DNA of 54,413 bases from Zygnema cylindricum (Eukaryota > Streptophyta > Zygnematophyceae > Zygnematales > Zygnemataceae), in contig JBBHKE010000299.1 of the NCBI GenBank assembly GCA_037447655.1, forward strand, positions 1 to 54,413, in the 5' to 3' direction. The position numbers and the translations under genes were made by a program. The notes beneath the pieces were generated by a model. It saw nothing but the letters and a program-made list of their open reading frames with translations. It did not search any database and was not told the origin of the DNA. Of this stretch, positions 23,219 to 31,830 are shown piece by piece. Each line of letters opens with the position of its first letter. Within the stretch, counting starts at the first letter, position 1.

Positions 23219-23365
23219 TTAGACTCAGTATACCGGCGCAGCTGCGGTGATAAACTAGCGCAACATCGCAGTATAGCAGTATAGCAATTAGCAAGTCACC
23301 CAGTCCTACTACATCTGAATGGTGGACTTATCGCAGAGTGGCAGTATGGCAGTGCAGCAATTCAA

Positions 23366-23938
23366 CTATTCACTCAATCCCACTGCGTCCCTACAATACT
23401 TCAGCTTAGGAGCAGGAAGGGCTTTAGTGAGCATATCACTAATCATTTTTGCATCTGGTAAATAACATAATATAATCACTCTAGAGAACACTTTTTCTCT
23501 TACAAAGTGTAATCGTACATCCATATGCTTGCTTTTGAAGTGATGACTCGGGTTAGAAGCAATGGCAATGGCAGCCTGGTTATCACACCAGATCACCTGT
23601 GGACCAATTTACATGTATCCTAATTCTTGTAACATGGATTTTACCCATAAGAGTTCTTTGAGGGCCGAGCTTGCTGCCATATATTCTGACTCCATTGTCG
23701 ATTGCGCTGTCACCTTTTGAAGGTTTGCTGCTCCAGCAGCAAGTACCGTTCCCAATTTGTAGAACGAATCCCGTGGTGGATTTCCGGCTTGGCATGTCGC
23801 CATAGCTTGCATCACTCTACGTTTGCAGTTTTACTTCTCCTCCGCCTAGCGTGAGTTTGAGGTCTTTGGTTCCGGCCAAATATCTTAAGACTCTCCTTGC
23901 TGCATCAAAGTCAGATTTTCTCAGATTCTCTAGACTCC
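23366..23938 (-). pseudogene. Element C RNase H
   Basis: After a 1-bp insertion near 23950, the frame reads VLSRSLENLRKSDF, RRVLRYLAGT, then SDASYGDMPSRKSTTG, CCWSS, ESEYMAASSALKELLWVKS, CDNQAAIAIASNPSHH and MLTKALPAPKLKYCRDAVGL to a stop at 23366. All four catalytic acidic residues (D, E, D, D) can be seen. A TAG at 23817-23819 precedes SDAS, a shift lies in the run coding for PSK, and a stop follows ELGYM. Roughly 150 bp of 3' untranslated sequence separate the end from the LTR. Confidence 0.88.
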
Positions 23939-25175
23939 TGCTCAGTACCCGCGACTGCTGCAGCAATGTCAGGACGAGTACAATTCATGAAATATGTTAA
24001 GCTTCCCACTATTTGTCTGTAAGGTATTTGTGTCATAGAATCATTCTCCCCTGATTCTAAATACTCACTAACAATGAGCCCTGGTTCTGTCTCTTCTCCC
24101 TCTAGCTTCTCCCGAAACTCCATTGGAGTTAAACATCCTTTTGCCCCCCGCATTCCGTACTCATCTAACATGTTTCCAATAGCCTCTTTTTGAGTCAATT
24201 TTATTATTTTCTTATTTCTGTCCCTCTCTACCTGGATACCCAAAATATATTTTGCCTCACCAAGGTCTTTCATCTCGAACCGTGAGTTTAGAGCAGTTTT
24301 GATTTTGTTAATTTCAGCCATTGATTTGCTAATTAATAGTAAATCATCTACATATACCGCTATATACACTATCCTATTTTCACCTTTCAGAACGTAGACA
24401 AAGTGATCAGAACTTATCCTATGAAATCCTAGGCTAGTCAAGAATTCATCAAGCTTAAGATTCCACTGTCTGGGGGCCTGTTTTAGGCCGTACAAAGATT
24501 TTAGCAACTTGCATACTAAGTGCTCTTTTCCTGGTTCCACATACTTTTCAGGCTGTTGCATGTAAATGGTCTCTTCTAATTCTCCATGCAAAAAAGCCGT
24601 TTTTACATCCATCTGATGAATTTCCATATCTTCTATAGCAGCTAGGGACAGCAAAATCCTAACTGTTGGAAATCTTACAACCGGAGAAAATGTTTCTTCA
24701 AAATCGATTCCTTCCTTTTGATTGTACCCCTTCGCCACAAGTCTGGCCTTATAGCGTTCAATGGTGTTATCGGGATTTAACTTCACCTTGAATACCCATT
24801 TGCTGCCGATCGCTTTTCGGTTTGGAGGAAGGTCTACGAGCTCCCATGTTTGAGCCTCCATGATCGACTTCATTTCGTCGTTTGCCGCCTCAATCCAGTG
24901 GTTCCGCTCTGGTGATGAGAAGGCCTCTTGGATGGTCAAGGGCTCCCCTGAGACTGCCGAGTAGGCAAAGTGAGAGCTTGCTTGCAGGCGACTGCTGGAT
25001 CTTCTTCCCCCCGGAAATTCTGAGGCTGAGATTGTCGGATGCCGCGCATTGCGCTGATTGCGCTGACTGCGCTGGTTGCGATCCGTGTCCCGCTGATTGC
25101 GCTGGTTGCGTTCCGTGTGTATTGATTGCTGTTGGTCCGTCTGGACCCGAAGTTGGTGAGGAAGTTGGAGAAAGT
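23939..25175 (-). pseudogene. Element C reverse transcriptase and linker
   Basis: Reading left from B: a linker rich in N-Q-R repeats, then FPGGRRSSSRLQ and an open RT frame from about 24939: ETQTWELVDLPPNRK-type start, RYKARLVAKGYNQKEGIDF, HQMDVKTAFLHGELEE, SLYGLKQAPRQW, catalytic YVDD (24343-24354) and KYILGIQVERD. This is the RVT_2 type found in Ty1/copia. RT makes the cDNA inside the particle. The domain itself has no stop for over 300 codons; it is a pseudogene only because B separates it from integrase and downstream shifts break it. Confidence 0.92.
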
Positions 25176-25364
25176 TGTTGATATTTGGGTATTTTCTAGG
25201 TCTGTATTAGGATAGAAAAAGAGCTGAGGCGGTCTGCCTCTAACTCCCCTATCCAAGCCCCCACACTTGTTGTAGTCACTGAAGGCTGGATAGGGAGCTA
25301 GAGCCATGGCTGCCTAGGCTCTCTAGAGAAGACAGGGGGAGAATTAGACTTACCAAAAGTAGGC

Positions 25365-25443
25365 TGCCGGAAGCAGGAATTGATCCTGGTACCTGCAGTC
25401 CGTCAATCCGCGTTAGCCGCTAGCTCTAGCCGTTAAGTCTAAG
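25365..25443 (-). other. Antisense tRNA-like module in the B 5' LTR
   Basis: Minus strand: a D-arm-like TAGCGGCTAACGCG, then a T-arm-like hairpin CAGG-ATCAATT-CCTG containing GGATCAATTCC, close to a pol III B box. The acceptor stem does not pair, so it is not a working tRNA. Repeated in the 3' LTR at 28448-28526. Confidence 0.5.
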
Positions 25444-25716
25444 AATGATATTACGATATATGAGGTTTGATAAATATATAAATCTTTGTATGTAGATAAA
25501 TCCGTTTAACGGCTTATAGATACTTTGTACATAGATACAGTTTGATTTAGTACGAAGTACGGTATGGGGACAGAACGGATACCGCGCATTTGTTTCGATA
25601 GCGAAACGAATACCGCGCGTCGAATTTCAGCGGCTAGGATTATAGCCGGTTTTGATCGGACGGCCGCGATAGGCGCCGTGATCACGGAAATGTACTTTTG
25701 GCGTTTTACGGTCTTT

Positions 25717-25982
25717 GCCACGTCAGATAACACGTGGCGTAATAACATTGGATTACGGGAAATTCCGGAGATTACAGGAACTAATCCTGATTTGACACGT
25801 GTCGACATTTTGGCCATGTCGTACAATGGCCGTACAGAAAGTACACCGGCACCTGTACTTTTCTGTACGATACAGTAATTTGATTGGTGCCGTACTTCAG
25901 TAGATAGAGTTTTAGAGGGGGAATAGGACTTAGAAAATTTTGGGTAGGCAGCTGCCTCTCCCAGAGAGCACTCTGTATAAAT
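25717..25982 (+). promoter_or_regulatory. U3 promoter of element B
   Basis: In order: a dyad GCCACGT/ACGTGGC (25717-25738) containing the G-box CACGTG; a near-perfect inverted repeat with GTACAGAAAGTAC and GTACTTTTCTGTAC (25831-25869); ATTGG, an inverted CCAAT box (25883); a CTCTC/GAGAG dyad; and TATAAAT (25976-25982). Spacing of CCAAT to TATA, about 90 bp, suits an RNA polymerase II promoter. Transcription should start near 26005. Confidence 0.7.
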
Positions 25983-26046
25983 GGCAAACTTTGGCCAGCC
26001 ATAACGATCAATTTACTTGACCATTTTCAGTGATTCTTTTTGCTGC

Positions 26047-26111
26047 GGACTCAGGGGAGTCCAGGCTACACAGGGGTGTAGTCGGTCAGAGTTTTTGTCT
26101 GCCAGGGTGGC
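26047..26111 (+). other. Hairpin series in the B leader
   Basis: GGACTC-AGGG-GAGTCC (26047-26062), CTACAC-AGGG-GTGTAG (26066-26081) and GCCA-GGG-TGGC (26101-26111). All lie downstream of the predicted start of transcription. A has different bases in the second and third stems, yet they still pair. Confidence 0.7.
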
Positions 26112-26331
26112 TGTATTTCTAAGGGAAAGTCAAAGTGGGTGAATGTGTCCAAATCTCATATTCTAACTTTGCATTCTGTGGTGGAACTGAGCACACAGAA
26201 AGTGTTATTTCACAGGGGTGAATCTATATTGGGGTTCTGACTGTCAAGGGGTCAGTCACTTGGGTTTATATTAACTTGGAGTCGGCACTATCTAGATTAG
26301 CTTCTTTTGGATCTGCATACTCTGAGGGCCA

Positions 26332-27687
26332 ATGGAGGTCTCAAAGTTTCAGGTTATGGGCCCACCATCTAGGGTGCCTATGTTTGATGGAACAGGCTTC
26401 ACGTATTGGGCGTTTACAATGGAGGGATTGCTTTTCGAGAAGCACTTATGGGGAATTGTTGCGGGACAAGTGAGATGTCCGCCACCTAGCTTTGGAGGAG
26501 CTTACTACGGAGAATCATCTGAGACTGTCCAGAATATCACCCGGAGTTCAGATGCAACGGAAGGTGAAGGGAAAAACCTTTCCGTGGATGGGGAAATAGG
26601 GGAGAAGGAAAAAGGGACACCTATGGTGAGGGGAGCTAGGCTCTCAGCTATGGTACCACATGTAGGGATTAAAACTGAAGAAAATGACAGGAAAATATGG
26701 GAATACAAAAACACTATAGCAAAACATCTCATACTTAGATATGTGTCTAAGTCGATAGCTATCACTCTTTTAAGTCTAACCAAGTCTTCGGAGATATGGG
26801 AAGCACTAACTCAGATTTATAAGAGTGAGACTATTCAGAGGCAGCAATTAGTAAAACAAGAAATAGATGCCTACGTTTATAAAGGCGGTAGCATGATAGA
26901 GTTTTGTAATGATATTGCTGCGTTATATGTTGAGCTTACTAGTGCGGGATATGTAGAATCTGAGGAGAGTAAGATTAATACACTAATTATGAATTTCCCA
27001 GATGAGTACGAAAACATAATTTGTCGTATGCAGGCAATGGATGGCTCCTCATGGACTTGGAGCTTTACCATGGGGATAATTCTTGTGAGGGAAAGCACTT
27101 TGGAGCTTCGTAGGGGAAAGGACAGGGTCAATGCATTTTCAGCTGGTGGTGATTGGCGGAATCGTGATGAGAGGAACGGCGGTGACGAGCGGAAGCGTGA
27201 TGAGAAGAACGGTGGTGATGAGTGGAAGCGTGATGAGAGAAAGAAAGACAAAGGTAAACCTTATCGGAACTTTGGTGGAAAGAGAGGGAGAGGAAAAGGC
27301 ACGGGAGCTTTGAAAAAAGGGGTTTGCTTCTTTTGTAGGGAACCGGGTCATTATATGGAGGAATGCCCTTGTTTGGAAAAACTTAGAAGTTGGAATGTGG
27401 ATGAGGAGGACGAAGAGGAAGAGGAGAAAGAGGATGAAGAAAAATTGGAGCTTCTTCACATCGGTAGAATGGGGAAGAGAGAAAAGTACACAGAAATAGG
27501 ACGAAGGCAACAGTGTGCTTTTGGAGGTATAAGGGAAGTAAAGAGAGAGGAGATACTTGAAGAAGTTCAAAATATTGAGGATAGTTTCATAAATATTTTG
27601 GAAACAGAAAACTGGTCGGAAAGGGAGACTTCAACGGATTCCGAGGAAAGGGGAGAATTAATTCTAGAGGGGGTTTTTAAAAGATAG
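26332..27687 (+). CDS. Element B gag, intact
   Basis: 451 codons with no break. The ATG lies in the LTR, and codons 7-10 (QVMG) cross the LTR end and primer-binding site. N-terminal UBN2-like region with GTGFTYWAFTMEGLLFEKHL; a middle helical region with IQRQQLVKQEIDAYVYKGG; a charged repeat of NGGDERKRDE type around residues 277-305; zinc knuckle C332-C335-H340-C345 (CFFCREPGHYMEEC); an acidic run near 356-373. The frame ends soon after CAFGG, just where A's frame would enter the protease, so this is free gag with no polyprotein. It should bind and package RNA in particles; with no pol of its own it may use or supply particles for relatives. Confidence 0.93.
   Translation: MEVSKFQVMGPPSRVPMFDGTGFTYWAFTMEGLLFEKHLWGIVAGQVRCPPPSFGGAYYGESSETVQNITRSSDATEGEGKNLSVDGEIGEKEKGTPMVRGARLSAMVPHVGIKTEENDRKIWEYKNTIAKHLILRYVSKSIAITLLSLTKSSEIWEALTQIYKSETIQRQQLVKQEIDAYVYKGGSMIEFCNDIAALYVELTSAGYVESEESKINTLIMNFPDEYENIICRMQAMDGSSWTWSFTMGIILVRESTLELRRGKDRVNAFSAGGDWRNRDERNGGDERKRDEKNGGDEWKRDERKKDKGKPYRNFGGKRGRGKGTGALKKGVCFFCREPGHYMEECPCLEKLRSWNVDEEDEEEEEKEDEEKLELLHIGRMGKREKYTEIGRRQQCAFGGIREVKREEILEEVQNIEDSFINILETENWSERETSTDSEERGELILEGVFKR
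26352..26367 (+). other. Primer-binding site of B (initiator tRNA anticodon arm)
   Basis: GGTTATGGGCCCACCA follows the LTR's CA directly. It complements the anticodon loop and 5' stem of initiator tRNA-Met, not the tRNA 3' end. The CCACCA part fits the plant form as I remember it. It is also codons 8-13 of gag. Confidence 0.85.
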
Positions 27688-28240
27688 GGGAGAAGAGAAA
27701 TATTTATTGGGAATTAAAATAGAAAGTGATAGTGGAAAGAATTCCATGGGAGACAGTGAGGGAAGTTCAGAAAATGGGGTAATTATCATGGATAAAAATA
27801 TGATTACGGAAGATGTAGATCTTATGAGGAACTTAGTGGGGACTAGTGTTTTTTGGGAATATTTGGGGGTGGATGGATTTGACATCACTACTTGGTGTGA
27901 CGTCACTTGTGAAGATGTGCCTGTAAAAGGGTTAGCATCTGGGTGTATGTTGCAGATTGAAAATGGGGCTGGCTGTTTGGATCGCAAGAGGGAAATCGGT
28001 TTGTGTGTGGATGAAAGAGAGATGAAGTGGATAAAATCTTTGCTCGGATTTATGGAAAAAGGGATGTTAAATAAAATGTGTGATGCAATTATCATTTCAG
28101 TTCATTTAATGCATTGTGTTAAATACTTAAGTTTTATGAAAGGAAAAGAAAAAAGGAAAAAGAAAAAGGAAAAAAAAAAAAAAAAAAAAAAAAAGAGGGG
28201 GTGTTTGTTTACTTGTTTTGTGGAAGTTGAAAGAAAATAG
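27688..28240 (+). pseudogene. Element B fused scraps of RT and RNase H
   Basis: After the gag stop the frame reads YLLGIKIESD (A: YILGIQVERD), then ENGVIIMDKNM (A: EEGVIVLDEEL), then ITTWCDVTCEDVPVKG and EREMKWIKSLL, aligned with A's RNase H from TTxSDAS to VKSLL. The RT catalytic core, integrase and most of RNase H are gone, and the catalytic Glu is lost. At least two internal deletions made this. An A-rich tract with 25 A in a row (28170-28194) follows. No function is likely. Confidence 0.8.
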
Positions 28241-28245
28241 ACTAG

Positions 28246-28258
28246 AAAATAAGGGGAG
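28246..28258 (+). other. Polypurine tract of B
   Basis: AAAATAAGGGGAG directly before the 3' LTR's TG; the same 13 bases stand before A's 3' LTR at 32920-32932. Confidence 0.9.
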
Positions 28259-29433
28259 TGTTGATATTTGGGTATTTTCTAGGTCTGTATTAGGATAGAA
28301 AAAGAGCTGAGGCGGTCTGCCTCTAACTCCCCTATCCAAGCCCCCACACTTGTTGTAGTCACTGAAGGCTGGATAGGGAGCTAGAGCCATGGCTGCCTAG
28401 GCTCTCTAGAGAAGACAGGGGGAGAATTAGACTTACCAAAAGTAGGCTGCCGGAAGCAGGAATTGATCCTGGTACCTGCAGTCCGTCAATCCGCGTTAGC
28501 CGCTAGCTCTAGCCGTTAAGTCTAAGAATGATATTACGATATATGAGGTTTGATAAATATATAAATCTTTGTATGTAGATAAATCCGTTTAACGGCTTAT
28601 AGATACTTTGTACATAGATACAGTTTGATTTAGTACGAAGTACGGTATGGGGACAGAACGGATACCGCGCATTTGTTTCGATAGCGAAACGAATACCGCG
28701 CGTCGAATTTCAGCGGCTAGGATTATAGCCGGTTTTGATCGGACGGCCGCGATAGGCGCCGTGATCACGGAAATGTACTTTTGGCGTTTTACGGTCTTTG
28801 CCACGTCAGATAACACGTGGCGTAATAACATTGGATTACGGGAATTCCGGAGATTACAGGAACTAATCCTGATTTGACACGTGTCGACATTTTGGCCATG
28901 TCGTACAATGGCCGTACAGAAAGTACACCGGCACCTGTACTTTTCTGTACGATACAGTAATTTGATTGGTGCCGTACTTCAGTAGATAGAGTTTTAGAGG
29001 GGGAATAGGACTTAGAAAATTTTGGGTAGGCAGCTGCCTCTCCCAGAGAGCACTCTGTATAAATGGCAAACTTTGGCCAGCCATAACGATCAATTTACTT
29101 GACCATTTTCAGTGATTCTTTTTGCTGCGGACTCAGGGGAGTCCAGGCTACACAGGGGTGTAGTCGGTCAGAGTTTTTGTCTGCCAGGGTGGCTGTATTT
29201 CTAAGGGAAAGTCAAAGTGGGTGAATGTGTCCAAATCTCATATTCTAACTTTGCATTCTGTGGTGGAACTGAGCACACAGAAAGTGTTATTTCACAGGGG
29301 TGAATCTATATTGGGGTTCTGACTGTCAAGGGGTCAGTCACTTGGGTTTATATTAACTTGGAGTCGGCACTATCTAGATTAGCTTCTTTTGGATCTGCAT
29401 ACTCTGAGGGCCAATGGAGGTCTCAAAGTTTCA
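28259..29433 (+). repeat. Element B 3' LTR
   Basis: Matches the 5' LTR except for one missing A in the GGGAAATTCC run. It ends AAGTTTCA, so it carries gag's ATG and six codons, followed by TSD AAAGT and then C's integrase tail. Confidence 0.97.
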
Positions 29434-29438
29434 AAAGT

Positions 29439-30921
29439 TTGACGCCGGAGTCATTACCGGAGTTTGTGGAATCTGCAGGACAATTTTCCTGCATGCAATC
29501 TAAGATGGCATACTCCTGTACTTTTTGTTGCTTTTGCTGCTCTGTCATTTGAAATAAATCTATGGAGTCTAGTTCATCCTTAACAATGATGTTTCTGGCT
29601 ACAACTATTTTCTGCCTTTCAAACACAAAGACTCTATAACCTTTCGAGTGATCATCATATCCTAACAGAATACCCGGTAATCCCTTTGGTTCCATTTTCC
29701 ATCTATCTGTAGACGTATCCAATATAAAGCATTGACTACCAAAGACCTTGAAGTGGCTAACATCTGGTTTGTTACCTGTCCATATTTCGTAAGGAGTTGT
29801 TCCTATTGATCTTGAACCAATCCTATTTTTAATATAAACTGCACAATTTAGAGCCTCAGCCCAGAATTTCGGATCCACATTTTTATCTGCAAGCATAGAT
29901 CTAGAGCTTTCCGTGAGAGTTCTATTAAGCCTTTCTGACACCCCCCATTTTGTTCTGGTGAATATGGAACAGTCAATAGATGACTAATGCCTTCCTCGAG
30001 TAAAAAGGTTTCAAATTCCTTCGATGTATATTCACCACCATTGTCCGATCTGAGCTGTAAAATAGATGTATTATGAAGTTTTTCAGCCCATGCCTTATAG
30101 TGTTTGAAGTGACCAAACACTTCACTCTTCTCCTTCATGAAGTAAACCTTTGTAAATCTGGAGAAATCATCTGTGAAGGTGACCATATATTTCATCCCTC
30201 CGGCAGATAGAACCTTCGCCGGACCAAAGACATCCGAATGAATTTGTTCGAGAAGTTTTGTTGACCGATGCTCAGACTCCTTAGGAAATGGCATTCTGTG
30301 GATTTTGCATAAAGCGCAACCATCGCAATTTTTGACCGGCCCATCTGTGATTGAGACACCTTCTATTTTTCCAGCAATGACCATTTTCCTCAAACTATCA
30401 TAATTAACATGGCCTAATCTTTTATGCCATAACTCATCCGAGTGCAAAACACCAGAGTACAAAACATCATTTTCCTTGGTATTAGCCATATCCATGCGAT
30501 ACATCTTGCTACTATCTCTAGTACCTCTAACCGCAACCTTGCCATTTTTGCTAACAACCTGCCGACCATTTTTCAAACTGACCTCAAAGCCTTTACTCTC
30601 AACCAACGACGTAGAAAACAGATTTTTCTTAAAGTCAGGCACAAATAAGACATTGTGAAGAGTCCTTTCAATTGCTTTTCCATCCACATCAACTAGCAAG
30701 GACACATCACCCATTGCACGAGTTTGGACACTTATTCCACAAGCATAATAAATATTTTTCTCCGGCGTTGCTTTCAGATTTTTGAAGATTGCCTTGTTCC
30801 AACACATATGCGCTGACGCTCCTGTATCCATAATCCATCCAGGGTCCTTTGCGCCTTCTATTGCTGCCGCCATAGCAAATAGATCTGTGTCGTCCTCCTC
30901 AGAAAATGTCAGAGTTTTGTC
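29439..30921 (-). pseudogene. Element C pol, part 1: protease and integrase
   Basis: In frame with gag after a TAA. LFAMAAAIEGAK leads to the protease motif GWIMDTGASAHMC. The HHCC zinc domain (LWHKRLGHVN ... CDGCALCKIH) follows, then the integrase core with Asp in QIHSDVFGP, Asp in RSDNGGEYTS and Glu in SPEQNG. A run of six G (29941-29946) where F has four shifts the frame just after this Glu; the reading then continues as SERLNRTLTESSRSML to the B insertion at DSGVK. Taking B out joins this frame to the linker upstream of RT with no stop. Integrase would insert the cDNA. Confidence 0.9.
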
Positions 30922-31830
30922 TTAGAGTGAATAAGAAGCTGAAAACAGTGCATTTCCACGAGGTGTAGGCCTCGTGAAGTTTTTGTAAAACTGACTCTGT
31001 TGCCATCCCGGTCTGTATAAACCTGTATCGTTAGCTTGTTTAAGTTTAGGACAGAATTTGTATCCATGACCTCTCTCACTACAATAAAAACATGCATTGT
31101 TGGATCGTCTATTTTCACCCTGATTAAACTGTCTGAATTGTGTAAACTGATTACGTTGCTGATTAAATTGACCTTTCTTTCCAAATTCTGAATTAAAAGC
31201 CTCTACTTGCTCAACATTGAGAATGTTAGATGTAGCTTCCTCTTCTAATAAAATATTGAATGCTAACTGTAAAGTCCAACTAGCTTTATCTTTCTGTTTG
31301 AGCATATCAGATGCTCCTTTCATACTACGAGGGAGACCCCGCATGAGCAATGCTGCCTGTTGAAACTGAGGAAACACCCCGCCGGCACAAGCATGTGCAT
31401 CTACAAGAATACGAAATTTGTTAGAATATTCAGCCATTGTACCACCAGTGTACTTATAGTCCCAAATTTTTCTAGCCAATAGAAGCTCTTCCTGAACATT
31501 AGCCTTTTCGTAATCACTTTTAATGGATTTCCAAATATCAATTGCCTTTTTCATTTTTATCCTAGACATAGCTAAGTCCTCAGATATGCAAAATTTCAAA
31601 ATAGACCGAGCCTGCGTATTTTTCTTAGACCATGACGGATCAGATTCATCCAGCGAACCATCCAATATGTCCAAAAGATTGACATTCTCAAAGTGCGTCT
31701 CCACCATATCCGCCCAGTAAACATACTTATCCTCGGAAAAGGTAGGAATTCTTGATGACAGGCCCATAACCTGTTGTTCTACAACCACCAGTGCAGGTGG
31801 AGGAGCAGCAGTAGTAGTAGAAGTAGACAT
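30922..31830 (-). CDS. Element C gag, intact
   Basis: 302 codons. The ATG lies within the LTR and the first 19 codons (MSTSTTTAAPPPALVVVEQ) are LTR-encoded; QVMGLSSR crosses the primer-binding site. UBN2-like gag: YVYWADMVETHFENVNLLD, MSRIKMKKAIDIWKS, LLLARKIWDYKYTGG, LLMRGLPRS. A Q/N-rich stretch precedes the zinc knuckle CFYCSERGHGYKFC (CX2CX4HX4C). It ends at TAA; pol follows in the same frame 16 codons before MAAAIEG. F has no stop at that place, so the TAA is either a mutation or a readthrough site. Confidence 0.92.
   Translation of the reverse strand: MSTSTTTAAPPPALVVVEQQVMGLSSRIPTFSEDKYVYWADMVETHFENVNLLDILDGSLDESDPSWSKKNTQARSILKFCISEDLAMSRIKMKKAIDIWKSIKSDYEKANVQEELLLARKIWDYKYTGGTMAEYSNKFRILVDAHACAGGVFPQFQQAALLMRGLPRSMKGASDMLKQKDKASWTLQLAFNILLEEEATSNILNVEQVEAFNSEFGKKGQFNQQRNQFTQFRQFNQGENRRSNNACFYCSERGHGYKFCPKLKQANDTGLYRPGWQQSQFYKNFTRPTPRGNALFSASYSL
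31756..31771 (-). other. Primer-binding site of C
   Basis: On the minus strand GGTTATGGGCC directly follows the LTR's CA; 11 nt complement the anticodon loop and stem of initiator tRNA-Met, fewer than in B. Read in frame as V-M-G of gag. Confidence 0.8.

Larger units (their letters stand above)
25176..26351 (+). repeat. Element B 5' LTR
   Basis: TGTTGATATTTGGG to AAGTTTCA. It contains the tRNA-like module, G-box dyad, GTAC inverted repeat, inverted CCAAT box, TATA box, leader hairpins and the gag ATG (26332), 20 bp before its end. Open frames on either strand inside it are by-products. Confidence 0.97.
25176..29433 (+). mobile_element. Element B: gag-only, non-autonomous relative of A
   Basis: LTRs 25176-26351 (1176 bp) and 28259-29433 (1175 bp) differ, as far as I can see, by one A in a run near 25751. 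TSD AAAGT stands at 25171-25175 and 29434-29438. The internal part is only 1.9 kb: an intact gag, scraps of RT and RNase H, and a polypurine tract identical to A's. It lacks protease, integrase and a usable RT, so it must have moved with enzymes from a relative. It is the youngest and innermost layer, inside C's pol. Confidence 0.97.

Noticed and set aside
28170-28194. Poly(A) tail of a retroposed gene
   Set aside because: It lies inside B between pol scraps and the polypurine tract, with no sign of a separate insertion.
27707-28240. A new accessory gene in B after gag
   Set aside because: Its parts align in order with RT and RNase H of A, so it is a deletion remnant; its end is the A/G-rich tract.
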